Source: Robertmurraya andreesenii
GTDB taxonomy: Bacteria > Bacillota > Bacilli > Bacillales > Cytobacillaceae
Direction of reading: 5' to 3'
Length of the DNA stretch: 64,000 nt
NCBI RefSeq assembly: GCF_030813005.1
Contig: NZ_JAUSTU010000011.1
Coordinates: 62,001 to 126,000, forward strand
Positions 35,704-45,498 of this stretch are shown here, piece by piece (within the stretch, counting starts at the first letter, position 1; every line of letters begins with the position of its first letter). The notes beneath the pieces are model-generated. The model ran no database searches. It saw only the letters and a program-made list of their open reading frames with translations, and was not told where the DNA came from. Both the position numbers and the translations under genes were made by a program.

Positions 35704-37263
35704 ATGAATAATGACATTTTTATTTACATTGTCTTTACCTCGATATCTGGTGTTTTATCTGTTTTACTCGGGGTGTATGCCTATGTAAAAAGAAAAGATT
35801 TTTCCAGTAGCCAACTCTTCATTTGGATGACTTTCCTCTCTGCTATCTACATATTTAGTCATGCGATTGAGCTCGCTAGCAGTACATTACCCGAAATCAA
35901 ATTGTGGCTTAAGATACAATACCTCGGCCTCCCCTTCATCCCTCCATGTGGTCTACTTCTAGTTATGCATTACGTCGGGTTAGAAAGGGTTATCCATAAG
36001 AAAACTGTCGGGTTCATTCTATTCATCCCTTTTCTCACATCAATCATAAGTTTAACGAATGATTTCCACCATTTATTGTACCGCTCCGTGTATTTACGAC
36101 CAAATGAGCCTTCTCCACTTGCAGATATGCTCCCTGGTCCATGGTATATTGTGCACGGAAGCTATACGTTTGCCTGTTTGTTGGTGGGGATTGTTCTTCT
36201 TATTTGGTATTGGAAGCAAACAAAGTGGGTGTACTGGAAACAAATCATGACCCTTTTATTAAGTAATCTTCTTCCTATGATCGCTTCTTTTCTTTATTTA
36301 ATGGGATTATCACCTATGGGGATGGACCCGGTTCCAATCGTAATGTGTTTAACTTCTGCTTTGTATTTTTGGGCAATTCTTTCTAGCAATCTCTTTGTAC
36401 TCGCTCCAATTGCTCGTAATCGTGTGTTTGAGGGCATGCGTGACGCAGTTCTCGTTGTTGATACGGAAAATCGGATTGTCGATTATAACGCTTCAGCTAA
36501 AAGGCTGATATCGCAATTGGATTCCTCCTCCATTGGGAATAATATCAAGACCCTTTTAGACGGAGCCTTTCACAGCCTCTTAACACCCGATACTTTAATA
36601 ACAATCAAAGAGTATGAATGGAGCACTGTAGAAGAAAAGCATTATCGAATCTATTCTACTCCCGTTCTGAAAGGGAAAGATATTAGCGTTGGAAAAACGA
36701 TTGTTGTCCATGATATTACCGAACAGAAACAACTGGAGAATCGGCTTACAGAGTTAGCCTTCACAGATGGTCTAACGAAGATATATAATCGTATCTATTT
36801 TATGGAAAGAAGTTCAGAGCTCTTGAATCAAGCCAAGAAGAAAACTCAGCCTTTTTCTCTCCTTTTATTCGATATCGATCATTTTAAAAAGGTGAATGAT
36901 ACCTATGGGCATAATGTTGGGGACAAAGCGATTTGCCATCTCGTAGCAATCTGTAACAGCATTCTTGAATCTGAACACATCTTTGCTCGCTTTGGCGGGG
37001 AAGAATTTATCGTATCCTTGCCAAATTTCTCGATGGAAGAGGCAGAAAATATCGCTGAGGAAATTCGCTCCATGCTGGAAAATTCTCCGTTACCACTTGC
37101 AACCGGTCAAATCCAGATCACGGCGAGCTTCGGTGTAGCGGAAGCAACAGCCTCCATGTCCCTTGATATGGTCATCAACAAAGCAGATCAGGCTCTCTAT
37201 GCTGCTAAGAATAGTGGTAGAAATGCGATCCAATGTGCTAATAACTTGGTCTTTACGAATTAA
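35704..37263 (+). CDS. Membrane-bound diguanylate cyclase
   Basis: About 519 residues. The N-terminal 220 residues form seven helices of the histidine-kinase 7TM sensor type, followed by a PAS-like domain (about 230-340, ARNRVFEGMRDAVLVVD) and a GGDEF domain with DGLTKIYNRIYF and active-site FGGEEF near residue 432. It should make c-di-GMP from GTP. No RxxD inhibitory site is obvious upstream of GGEEF. Start ATG 35704 is supported by GGAG eight bases upstream and by the promoter position. Its own terminator follows. Confidence 0.92.
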   Translation: MNNDIFIYIVFTSISGVLSVLLGVYAYVKRKDFSSSQLFIWMTFLSAIYIFSHAIELASSTLPEIKLWLKIQYLGLPFIPPCGLLLVMHYVGLERVIHKKTVGFILFIPFLTSIISLTNDFHHLLYRSVYLRPNEPSPLADMLPGPWYIVHGSYTFACLLVGIVLLIWYWKQTKWVYWKQIMTLLLSNLLPMIASFLYLMGLSPMGMDPVPIVMCLTSALYFWAILSSNLFVLAPIARNRVFEGMRDAVLVVDTENRIVDYNASAKRLISQLDSSSIGNNIKTLLDGAFHSLLTPDTLITIKEYEWSTVEEKHYRIYSTPVLKGKDISVGKTIVVHDITEQKQLENRLTELAFTDGLTKIYNRIYFMERSSELLNQAKKKTQPFSLLLFDIDHFKKVNDTYGHNVGDKAICHLVAICNSILESEHIFARFGGEEFIVSLPNFSMEEAENIAEEIRSMLENSPLPLATGQIQITASFGVAEATASMSLDMVINKADQALYAAKNSGRNAIQCANNLVFTN

Positions 37264-37270
37264 TCCATCA

Positions 37271-37313
37271 AAAAAGCAGCAGGTTTGTCAATTATGAACC
37301 TGCTGCTTTTTTT
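37271..37313 (+). terminator. Terminator of the diguanylate cyclase gene
   Basis: Fifteen-base arms AAAAAGCAGCAGGTT (37271-37285) and complement (37297-37311) with a T run. Confidence 0.9.
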
Positions 37314-37446
37314 AGCTACCTCTTTAACCCTCTAGCATCGTATAACATCATAAAATTCAAAATCTCTTATAGGAACATTTGACCAATTAATCCCACTTGT
37401 GGGAAAATTTATATTATTCTATCAGAAAGATAATTCGGGGGTTCTT

Positions 37447-38349
37447 ATGTGGTGGGAGATTGTTAAAAGTTTACTAGTCTTTGTTTTAATCGTAGTTGGC
37501 TTCATTTTACTTTTGCTTTTGCCAAGAGAAATGTCCGTCACTCATCATGGCGGCTTGGTCTTTACAGCGGAGTATCCGTTTACGTTGGAATTATTTAGGG
37601 AGAATATTGTGGCATTTATTCAGCATTTCCAGATAGAAAAAGGCTTTGGACTGAATAGATATGGGGTTCCTATTGTTGAGGAAGTGCAAAAATTTCTTAA
37701 ACGGGATCTCTATATCATTATCCCGGCCTTCCTGCTTTCCATTATTTTTGGGATTCTTTTAGGAATTGTTCAGTTCTATTTTCGTAATCGCTTCTTTGGA
37801 AGGGTTCAATCGTTTTTCTCTTGGATCTTTTCATCTATACCTGATTTCTTTTTCTTTATTGCTGTTCAGTATTTATTGATCAAGCTATTTCACCTAGGAT
37901 TTCCACGCTTTAGCCTATATGGGAATGATCACTGGTATAATTTTTTCGTCCCTATGATAGCCTTAACAATTTTTCCTTTGATTCATATGACAAAATATAC
38001 AGCAGCAGCCTTAGAAAATGAAGTCGGTCAAGATTACTTGAGAACAGCCAGAGCAAAAGGGCTACAAACGATCAGTGTTCTCAAGCATATGCTTAAGAAT
38101 TGCCTTTATTCACTATTTAATCAAATACAATTTATCATGTTATATATCCTATCAAGCTTGCCAATTATCGAAAAATTATCAAGCTATCAAGATGCTGGTT
38201 ATCATCTCTTAGGCAGCATTCTTGCCCATGACGATGTAAGTGCCTTAGCCTATATGCTCCCATTTCTAGCATTCATGTTTGTCACTGTGCTATTTTCAAA
38301 GATGGTTAGATTTTGGACAGTACCCCAAAGGTCAGGAGAAATAAGATGA
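37447..38349 (+). CDS. Opp/Dpp-type ABC permease, first subunit
   Basis: About 300 residues with five to six helices and the permease loop YLRTARAKGLQTISVLKHML near residue 195, typical of OppB/DppB family proteins. GGGGG before ATG 37447 makes this the start rather than the in-frame GTG at 37399. It overlaps the next permease by ATGA. No ATPase or binding protein is adjacent, so the pair must use components encoded elsewhere, or it has another role. The substrate is unknown. Confidence 0.82.
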   Translation: MWWEIVKSLLVFVLIVVGFILLLLLPREMSVTHHGGLVFTAEYPFTLELFRENIVAFIQHFQIEKGFGLNRYGVPIVEEVQKFLKRDLYIIIPAFLLSIIFGILLGIVQFYFRNRFFGRVQSFFSWIFSSIPDFFFFIAVQYLLIKLFHLGFPRFSLYGNDHWYNFFVPMIALTIFPLIHMTKYTAAALENEVGQDYLRTARAKGLQTISVLKHMLKNCLYSLFNQIQFIMLYILSSLPIIEKLSSYQDAGYHLLGSILAHDDVSALAYMLPFLAFMFVTVLFSKMVRFWTVPQRSGEIR

Positions 38350-39242
38350 AGATCGTTGAATTTATGAAGAATAATATTCTATTATGCTTAGGTTTAGTCA
38401 TGCTATTGGTTCTTCTTTTCATCACCTTTTTTGGAAAGTTCCTTCCCGGGATTGATGCGGAATTAAAAGTTATTGAGTATCTTTGGGTCGATAAGATTCC
38501 GACTATCCCTCCTTTCGATCCCTCCGATCATTTTCCGTTAGGAACCGATCGATTAGGAAGAGATCTTTTAAGTCTCATTGTTTTGGGGGCGAAAGAAACT
38601 CTTCTTATCGTCGTATCCATCACAGTTGTTCGATATTTATTGGCCATTCCCCTTGCCTATTTTGCACACAAAAGATGGCTTGGTGCCAATGCAGTTCTAA
38701 ACTGGCTCAATGGATTCTTATCCTATATCCCAACCATCATCGTCGTGATTTTGCTCGTCACCCTGCCACCAATTCTTGAAACGGAAATAAGGCCCGTTTT
38801 TGTCGTACTCATCATCGCAGCCGTTGAAATTGGTAGAGTAGCAGAAATGGTAAAAGTAGAATTCAATCAAATTTCAACAAAGGAATTCGTTAAGGGTGGA
38901 AACGCCATTGGCGTCACGAATGTTCGATTATTAAAAAATTACTATATGCCTTTTCTCTATGGAAGAGTCCTTGTGAGTCTTGTTGGAGATATGGGGAAAG
39001 TGATGTTTCTCCTTGGACAATTAGGGTTTATTGGGATATTTGTTGCCCAAGATTTTGTTCAAATTGACCCTGGTGCCTTTGAATTTCAAAATACTTCACT
39101 CTCTTGGCCGATGCTATTGTTAAATGCCTTTAATGATATAAGAGGACCCGTTTGGATCCCATTCTACCCTGCGCTCGCGATGACCTATGTGATTTTGACC
39201 TTCAATATTTTGGCACAGGGATTGCAGAAGCGTCTAGGGTAG
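38346..39242 (+). CDS. Opp/Dpp-type ABC permease, second subunit
   Basis: About 298 residues, OppC/DppC-like: an N-terminal helix, then FPLGTDRLGRDLLSLIVLGA (the OppC signature), and the coupling loop VKGGNAIGVTNVRLLKNYYM. The start ATG 38346 overlaps the upstream stop codon (ATGA) and is preceded by AGGAGA. Together with the preceding gene it makes an orphan permease heterodimer. Confidence 0.82.
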   Translation: MKIVEFMKNNILLCLGLVMLLVLLFITFFGKFLPGIDAELKVIEYLWVDKIPTIPPFDPSDHFPLGTDRLGRDLLSLIVLGAKETLLIVVSITVVRYLLAIPLAYFAHKRWLGANAVLNWLNGFLSYIPTIIVVILLVTLPPILETEIRPVFVVLIIAAVEIGRVAEMVKVEFNQISTKEFVKGGNAIGVTNVRLLKNYYMPFLYGRVLVSLVGDMGKVMFLLGQLGFIGIFVAQDFVQIDPGAFEFQNTSLSWPMLLLNAFNDIRGPVWIPFYPALAMTYVILTFNILAQGLQKRLG

Positions 39243-39398
39243 AGGGGCGTCCTTTTTCTTTACAAATTTTTGAATAGCTTCATTTAGAAGAACGTAGGGA
39301 AAAAGTCATAGTTTTGTCTATTCTAGTCCTTGAATTGGATGAATAATCATTCTAATCTAAAAATGAGGAAATGATAATCTCAGAAGGAAGGGACAGAT

Positions 39399-39770
39399 AT
39401 GAGTAAAAAGATCATTGTTCCAATTGACGGTTCAAAAACATCTCAAAATGCTTTAAGCTTTGCGATCTCCATGGCAAAGGCCTATGGGGATCAAATTAGG
39501 CTAATCAACATCCAGCCAAATCATCAAATTCTTGGAGAAAGTGTAATTGCTGAAGCAGCCAGATTGCTAGAAGAAGCAAGAGTGCTTTATTCTTCAAAAA
39601 TTAGATTAGGAACTCCCTCTATTGAAATTATTACGGAAGCAAAGGATGCAGATATTCGCTGCATCGTAATGGGTACAAAGGGAGCGGGAAATTCTGATAG
39701 AAAGTTAGGAAGTGTCAGTCAAGCCACACTCACCATGGCACCTTGCCCCATTGTGTTTATTCCAAGTTAA
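39399..39770 (+). CDS. Universal stress protein (UspA family), short form
   Basis: 123 residues, shorter than the usual 140-150 because the middle is reduced. It has the N-terminal KKIIVPIDGSKTSQNAL and the nucleotide-binding MGTKGAG followed by nine residues and GS, the G-2x-G-9x-G(S) ATP motif. A likely ATP-binding stress protein with an unknown client. AAGGAAGGGA before ATG 39399 sets the start. It is a single gene. Confidence 0.88.
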   Translation: MSKKIIVPIDGSKTSQNALSFAISMAKAYGDQIRLINIQPNHQILGESVIAEAARLLEEARVLYSSKIRLGTPSIEIITEAKDADIRCIVMGTKGAGNSDRKLGSVSQATLTMAPCPIVFIPS

Positions 39771-39822
39771 TCGGTATGATAATAAAGGAAGATTGTCGTT
39801 ATGGCATTCACCATTTGTCAAA

Positions 39823-39999
39823 TTAGACAGTTTTCCTTTTTGGAAAGGAAAGTAACTCTATTTGTTTTTGGCTATTCGGGCTATTATGAATAAAAAAATC
39901 ACGAATCTCTTCCATTTGAATCCCCATCTTTTTTGCCTCAATGATTAATTGCAGCCAATCCTTATCCAATTCTTCATTTTTGCCTGTGATTCCATTCAT
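39823..39999 (-). CDS. SinI-like anti-repressor
   Basis: About 58 residues. The segment LDKDWLQLIIEAKKMGIQ followed by MEEIRDFF matches the SinI/SinR dimerisation hook that lets SinI bind the biofilm repressor SinR. Length equals B. subtilis SinI (57). AGGGGGA is placed for ATG 39999 (or 40002); the upstream in-frame ATG at 40035 has no ribosome binding site. No SinR-like gene is adjacent, unlike the sinI-sinR pair of B. subtilis. Confidence 0.75.
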   Translation of the reverse strand: MNGITGKNEELDKDWLQLIIEAKKMGIQMEEIRDFFIHNSPNSQKQIELLSFPKRKTV

Positions 40000-40218
40000 C
40001 ATAATCCCCCTAAAAGGTTTCTCCCAATATTCCAAAGATTCAGAGGCTTCAGCTCTTTTATTCTATACAGCCAGCCTAGTCAGCAACAACTAAGGACACA
40101 ATTTGTTCAAATATTCCCAATACTAATACAATATATCACGAATTCAACGTTAATTATTGTTTAAATACTGAAAAGTGACCTTCGGATAAGTATATGTGAC
40201 CTTGGGCAAATTCCGCAG

Positions 40219-40312
40219 CAAAAAAACTGACCTTCAAAAAGTGAAAGCCAGTAATAGAGCTAATTTTTTATCTGCAAGAGCAACAGCCGTCTTCTTCATT
40301 GCTCTCTCAATG
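40219..40312 (-). pseudogene. Remnant of a duplicated sensor kinase gene with its terminator
   Basis: Bases 40312-40265 on the minus strand encode IERAMKKTAVALADKK, nearly the same as IEMAMKETAVALADKK in the adjacent histidine kinase. Just after it, 40253-40219 forms an ACTGGC...GTCAGT stem with a T run, very like the terminator after the response regulator gene (42430-42459). This looks like the remains of a duplicated or recombined kinase copy. It lies directly after the kinase stop codon. Confidence 0.6.
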
Positions 40313-40314
40313 CC

Positions 40315-42288
40315 TCATTCAAAATTGTTAGGAGGAATAAGCGGGATTTGGATTTCTATCGTAAAGCCTTTTCCTTTTTCCGATCTTACAAACATAGTTC
40401 CGCCTACTCGTTTGACCCTTTCCTGCATCGCCTCAAGACCAATTCCATGCTTAATTTCATCCGCTCCGTTCCCATCATCCTCTAGTCTAAAAATAATTTC
40501 TTCATCCGCATGAAAGAGTTCAAAAGTAAAATGCTTTGCTTGACCATGACGAACCCCATTCGTTAGTCCCTCCTGCAAGGCACGATAAATGACCAGTTTT
40601 TGATCCTTTGATAATTCTTCTTTTAGTCTTATATCCCTTTCTATGATTACTCCCATATTGGCCTCTGTATCCTTAATCAGGGATCTAATAGAAAGAAGAT
40701 CCTTAACAACGGTTCTATCATCATTAATGAGTCGGAGTGATCTTCTGATATCATTCAATCCCTGTCGAACCTGTCCTTGGGAGATTTCAAGCTTCTCTAT
40801 GGCAAGAGCAGAATCCTTTTTAATGAGCCTTTTTCCCGCTTCTATTTGAATAATGATTGAAGTAAGAATATGACCAACGGTATCATGAATTTCTCCAATG
40901 ATTCGATTTCTCTCCTGAAGTACTTTCTTATCCGCCAATGCGACAGCTGTTTCTTTCATCGCCATCTCAATGGTTGCTGTTTGTGCTTGGACCCTATCCT
41001 CTAAATGCTCATTCAATTCCCTCAGCTTCTCGTTCAAGCGATCAGCTTCATTAAATGACCTTGCATACCCATTTGCAAGAACGATGAATTGAGAAAATAT
41101 AAATACGAAAAAGCCGACAGGAACGAGATCCAAAGATTGGATAAAGCCGAAATACATCAAGATATCATGAACCCCTGTATATGAGAAAAACAGACCCGTT
41201 ACAAAAATAATCGATGCCCCTTCGCGCTTTCTAATGATGGATAAAACAAACACATAAGAGAAGTAGACAATTAGGCAGCCTGCTACAACCCCTGATGGCT
41301 TCAACAAATACCCAAATACTGTCGGAGGAGTAAGAAGCACACAAAGAGAAAACGCTCCCGTTACCAATAGGGAAATTCGGTAAATGACAATATTTGATTC
41401 ATGAGGGTAAAGATAGTAGGAAAAGACACTATAAAGAAAGAAACCAAAGTTGACAGTTAGGTATTCCATTTTTAAGCCGATTGTCCAATTAAAGTTCGGA
41501 AAATATTGATAAAGTAGTGACTCTCCAATCAGGACGATGCGCATAGCGATGACAAAGCTAAGGATTCCAAACACGAAGGATTTGAACTCCCGTTTTCTGT
41601 TAAAATAGAAAGCAAGATGATAGAGCATAATGAGGATGAAAACGCCAAATAAAAAGCTATCCTTTGCAATTCTTTTATCAATTAATTTACTTACTCGCAC
41701 CGCATCGCCATAAAGAATTTCCTTGCTTACCCCGCTTTTCATATGATAAAAATTGGAGGTTTGAATAATAATCTCTACCTGCTCTGCTGTTGGAGTGAAA
41801 TAGAAGATTTGTGGTAAATACTGTGGAGTCATAGACTCCTTATTTTTACCTACTTTCCCGGCACCTCCGAGCTTTTTTCCATCAATATATATTTCATAGG
41901 CAGTATTAAATACTGGAATGTACAAAGCTTTTTCCGTGTCAATTTCCTTCGAGCCAACCTTCAAGATTAGGTGCAGCGTTCCATATCCTTGGTTTGAAAA
42001 AACCTTTCCTTGTCCATCTTCATAGCTTGACCACATACCTGGTATCGGGACATTGGCGGTTGGGTTATGACCCATAATCTCATTTGATTCTAACAGCTTC
42101 TTATAATAAAATGCCCATTCACCGTTAAGAGGCACCACCTCTTTCGTGGAGACCTTACTTAGATCTAGCCATCCACTCCTTGCTTGCGGGTAAGAATCCT
42201 ACTTCCATTGGGAGGAAGAATTAAATAAGACTAACCATGCCAAGGTAATTGTAATCAGAATGGCTAATATCACCGATAATTTTTTCAT
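40315..42288 (-). pseudogene. 7TMR-DISM sensor histidine kinase with an in-frame stop
   Basis: The full reading begins at ATG 42288 with a signal/transmembrane segment (KKLSVILAILITITLAWLVL) and meets TAG at 42201-42199 after 29 codons. The frame then continues without break for about 627 codons. The intact part has a 7TMR-DISM extracellular domain (PLNGEWAFYY onward), seven helices, a coiled linker, the HisKA_3 phospho-acceptor EIHDTVGHILTS and a HATPase domain with DDGNGADE and GIGLEAMQERV. The longest uninterrupted frame starts at GTG 42138 and lacks the export signal, so a functional membrane sensor is doubtful. It pairs with the upstream LuxR-type regulator. Confidence 0.8.
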
Positions 42289-42429
42289 GATCTAGCACGC
42301 CCCGTTTCAGCATCTGGTCTTTCAAATATTTTATCATTTAAATTTTGCGATAAATAGATGATCTACAGTTTGTGACCATTGGCTAGCATAATGTTACCTA
42401 AGGCGATCCGAAACACCTCCATATAAAAC

Positions 42430-42459
42430 AAAAAAACTGACCCTCACGGAAAGCCAGTT
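42430..42459 (-). terminator. Terminator after the LuxR-type response regulator gene
   Basis: AACTGGC and GTCAGTT form a stem followed by seven T on the minus strand. It lies between the regulator and kinase genes, limiting read-through. Confidence 0.75.
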
Positions 42460-42474
42460 AAACAGAATCTTATT

Positions 42475-43170
42475 TTATTTTAAAAAATCATGCTCCTTTA
42501 ATAACGAATAAATATAGGCCATAAGCTCAGAACGGCTATTAATCCCTATTTTTTTGTAAATGGCTCCTAAATAGTTTTTAATCGTGCCAACAGATAGATA
42601 AAATTCTTTGCTTATGTCCTCATTCGTCTTTCCCATCAGCACGAGGTCTAACAACTCCTTTTCCCGCTCGGAAAACGAGATCCCCTTTTGCTCTAATAAT
42701 AGAAATATAGATTTTCCTTCTGACGTCGGAGTACCATCTGATGCAGTGCTCGAGTGATTCATCAAGAAATCTTTAATCCCTACAGGAAAAATGATATGTC
42801 CTGAGACAAAGCTTCTAATCGAACTGATAAGCTGGTCAGTATCCATATCCTTTAAAAGATAGCCGGATGCTCCTGCTTTAAGTGCATCTATTATGTATTC
42901 TTGTTCAGAAAAGGTCGTCAGCATGACGACCGGAAGTTCTGGCAAAAAACGCTTAATCTCTCGAACTGCTTCGATTCCATTCATTACTGGCATGCGAATA
43001 TCGATCAACAGAATACTCGGATTGGTCAGACGGGCTAACTCTACAGCTTCCTTTCCATCATTCGCCTTACCGACGATTTCCATGTCTTCCTCAAGGCTCA
43101 AAATCGTGGCTAATCCATCACGAATAATTGGTTGGTCATCAGCAATTAAAATAGATATTTTCTCTTTCAT
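42475..43170 (-). CDS. NarL/FixJ-family response regulator
   Basis: About 231 residues. The receiver domain has the acidic pair DD at 11-12, phospho-acceptor Asp in ILLIDIRMPVMNG (near 55), Thr in MLTTFSE and Lys in LLKDMD. The C-terminal LuxR-type HTH reads LSEREKELLDLVLMGKTNED with SVGTIKNYLGAIYKK. The in-frame ATG at 43200 is upstream of GAGGTGGG, which serves ATG 43170. Its natural partner is the HisKA_3 kinase downstream, which carries a nonsense codon. Confidence 0.92.
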   Translation of the reverse strand: MKEKISILIADDQPIIRDGLATILSLEEDMEIVGKANDGKEAVELARLTNPSILLIDIRMPVMNGIEAVREIKRFLPELPVVMLTTFSEQEYIIDALKAGASGYLLKDMDTDQLISSIRSFVSGHIIFPVGIKDFLMNHSSTASDGTPTSEGKSIFLLLEQKGISFSEREKELLDLVLMGKTNEDISKEFYLSVGTIKNYLGAIYKKIGINSRSELMAYIYSLLKEHDFLK

Positions 43171-43317
43171 AGCCCACCTCAAATAGAAAATACTTTTCAC
43201 TCAATTCGCTGATGCAATCCTTCCAAAGCCCTCCAGTACGAGACAGAAATTGATGGAAATATTTGTTTTATTATAGCATAATTAGGAACATTCTACTAAT
43301 TGTTTATGGCTGTTTTC

Positions 43318-43364
43318 GCACGGATTGTGGTTCTGGAATGTCCTTAATACCGGCCATTCCGTTT
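43318..43364 (+). repeat. TGTCCTTAATAC hairpin repeat, copy 1
   Basis: Shares GCACGGAT, TGGTTC, GGAATGTCCTTAATACC and CATTCCGTTT with the copy at 61257. GGAATG and CATTCC form the stem. It lies in the 371-bp gap between the regulator and the chemoreceptor; the rest of the gap holds the chemoreceptor terminator and no gene. Confidence 0.75.
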
Positions 43365-43524
43365 CATACTAGGCGTGCGATACGCATAGTTTGAGTAGCA
43401 CTTTTCTCCGTTGTTTCAACAGATAGACAGCATAAACAACTTTATTGTCTAATAATTTTTTGTTCAAAGCAACAATGTTTGAGAAAAGAGCCTTGCTTAT
43501 ATTCTTCCTAGAATCATGCCCTGT

Positions 43525-43560
43525 CAAAAATAAGAGAGCAGTCTCTTTTTTGACTACTCC
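43525..43560 (-). terminator. Terminator of the chemoreceptor gene
   Basis: GAGTAGTC and GACTGCTC form a stem (one T-G pair) followed by a T-rich tract, just after the stop codon at 43572. Confidence 0.7.
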
Positions 43561-43571
43561 CTTCATCGTAA

Positions 43572-45254
43572 TTAAATAGTAAATTTTGTTATATGGCTTT
43601 CCAATTCCTCCGCTATATTTTCTAGGTCGTTCGCCTTCTTAGAAATTTCCTGTGCGACGGCCGTTTGCTCCTCAACGGTTGATAGAACCTCCTCCGAGGA
43701 AGCTGAAGATTCCTCAACCGAGGCGGTAATTTCCGTAATCATCGCTTCTACACTGCCCGCATATTCCAAATTCTCCTTGAATAGCTCCTTCACTTCTTGA
43801 ATGTTCTCCTCTGTTTCTTTCACACTAGCTGATATCTTTTCTAGAGATTCATTGTTTCCTTCAATCACTTCAACCTCATTTTTGAAGAGCTCAAGATTCT
43901 GCTCCATTACGGCAATTGTCTCTTGTGTATCCTCCTGAATCTGTTTGATATCCTGTGTGATTTTGGCAGTGGCTTCCTTCGTTTCCTCGGCAAGCTTTCG
44001 AACCTCTTCAGCAACAACGGCAAAGCCTTTTCCTTGCTCCCCTGCTCTTGCAGCTTCAATCGAGGCATTGAGAGCTAATAGATTAGTTTGTTCTGAGATA
44101 TTATTGATTAATCCAATAACGACCCCAATCTCATTGGACCGTTCACCCAAATCTAGTACCTTTTTCGTCGCATTCTCTAAATCAACCAATAATCTCAGGA
44201 GGGCTTCAACACCAGCTTGTGTTTTTAGTTTGCCCTCATTGGCTAAATTTGTAGAAACAGATGAAATATGAAGGGTCTTTTCCAGATAGGCATTTCCCTT
44301 TTCTAAATTTGCTGTTGTATTCTTCATCGTATCCAAAATATTATGGACCTGTTGTGATTCGTTATCTAATCCACCAGCCACCTGCTCCATCGATTCGACG
44401 ATCTGTCTGGAGGACGCCTCCGATTCCTCTGCGGATGCTGATAAATGGTGACTGCTATCATTAATCGTCTGAACGGAATCCTTAATATTCGCTATTATAT
44501 GAAGCAAATCATGACGCATTGTCTCCAAGGATTGTCCTAATTCCCCGACCTCATCCTTTGTCTTGATCCTAATTTCATTAGTCAGATTGCCTGATGCAAT
44601 CTCTTGAGAGGAAGCCTTTAATAGGTTTAGGTTTCGGATAATTGGTCTGGATATAAGATTTCCCAATATAGCCGATACAATGATTACGATTCCTAATAGA
44701 GACCATGCAAAAAGCTTGCTTTGTTGCACCTCTCGATTTAATGAATCCATATCCTCGTGGATGGCAATCAGAGACTTATCACGAAATTCATTGATTTTTT
44801 CATTGATTTCCGTGGCATATACATCGAAGTCTCCCATAATTTGATTACCTAGCTCTGGTCCTCCATCAATGTATGACTGAGCCATCTTTTTTCCCATATC
44901 ATAATAGTCATCAAAAGAATCTTGAAATGAGGAAAGTAAAGAAGCATCGACACCTAGTTTCTCCAGCCGTTGAACATTTTCATTGAAATCCTTTGCGTAG
45001 ATTTCTGCTTCATCAAAACCGTCATTTAAGCCATCCTGTCCCCTTGTCGCACTGATGTCCGTTAGCCATTGCTGCACCTGGATAACATCTAATTTCAATT
45101 CATCCATCGTTAATGCGACTTCTAATGAATGCTCTTTAATATCCTGAATCATTTGATTATGCGCTTCCATTTTTGTTATTAAGAATAGCTCAGTACCAGA
45201 AAACAATAAAATTAAAAGCGCATTACTGATAAAAAGCTTAAGACGAATGGACAA
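43572..45254 (-). CDS. Methyl-accepting chemotaxis protein
   Basis: About 560 residues: a transmembrane helix, a four-helix-bundle extracellular sensor (about 30-185), a second helix, HAMP (IRNLNLLKASSQEIASGNLT) and the signalling hairpin with EQTNLLALNASIEAARAGEQ. The signalling domain should bind CheA/CheW. The ligand is unknown. The upstream frame is open to 45308, but AGGGGGG is placed for TTG 45254, whose product begins MSIRLKLF. It stands alone with its own terminator. Confidence 0.9.
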   Translation of the reverse strand: MSIRLKLFISNALLILLFSGTELFLITKMEAHNQMIQDIKEHSLEVALTMDELKLDVIQVQQWLTDISATRGQDGLNDGFDEAEIYAKDFNENVQRLEKLGVDASLLSSFQDSFDDYYDMGKKMAQSYIDGGPELGNQIMGDFDVYATEINEKINEFRDKSLIAIHEDMDSLNREVQQSKLFAWSLLGIVIIVSAILGNLISRPIIRNLNLLKASSQEIASGNLTNEIRIKTKDEVGELGQSLETMRHDLLHIIANIKDSVQTINDSSHHLSASAEESEASSRQIVESMEQVAGGLDNESQQVHNILDTMKNTTANLEKGNAYLEKTLHISSVSTNLANEGKLKTQAGVEALLRLLVDLENATKKVLDLGERSNEIGVVIGLINNISEQTNLLALNASIEAARAGEQGKGFAVVAEEVRKLAEETKEATAKITQDIKQIQEDTQETIAVMEQNLELFKNEVEVIEGNNESLEKISASVKETEENIQEVKELFKENLEYAGSVEAMITEITASVEESSASSEEVLSTVEEQTAVAQEISKKANDLENIAEELESHITKFTI

Positions 45255-45454
45255 GCAAATCCCCCCTATTATGTTTGTCTGCACACTTCGAACTATGACA
45301 TTTATCACATTTAACCATAATAATACATTATTTTACTTAGGTTTTGTTGAAGCTTTTTTATCTTTTTGGTGAATTCCGAAAAGATTAAAGGATTGTTCTA
45401 AGGGGGATTCTTGATGAAATATGCCCATTCTATTTGATCAACACCATATTAACG

Positions 45455-45496
45455 AAAAAAAAAATCCCCCTTTTACGAGTAGTTGGGGGATTTTTT
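45455..45496. terminator. Terminator of the second UspA gene
   Basis: AAATCCCCC and GGGGGATTT arms with A/T runs on both sides, directly after the stop codon at 45499. Confidence 0.88.
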
Positions 45497-45498
45497 GT

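Noticed and set aside
43369..43566. A 65-codon open frame after the chemoreceptor gene
   Set aside because: It contains the chemoreceptor terminator, no family resemblance, and the composition of chance coding; no supporting ribosome binding site.
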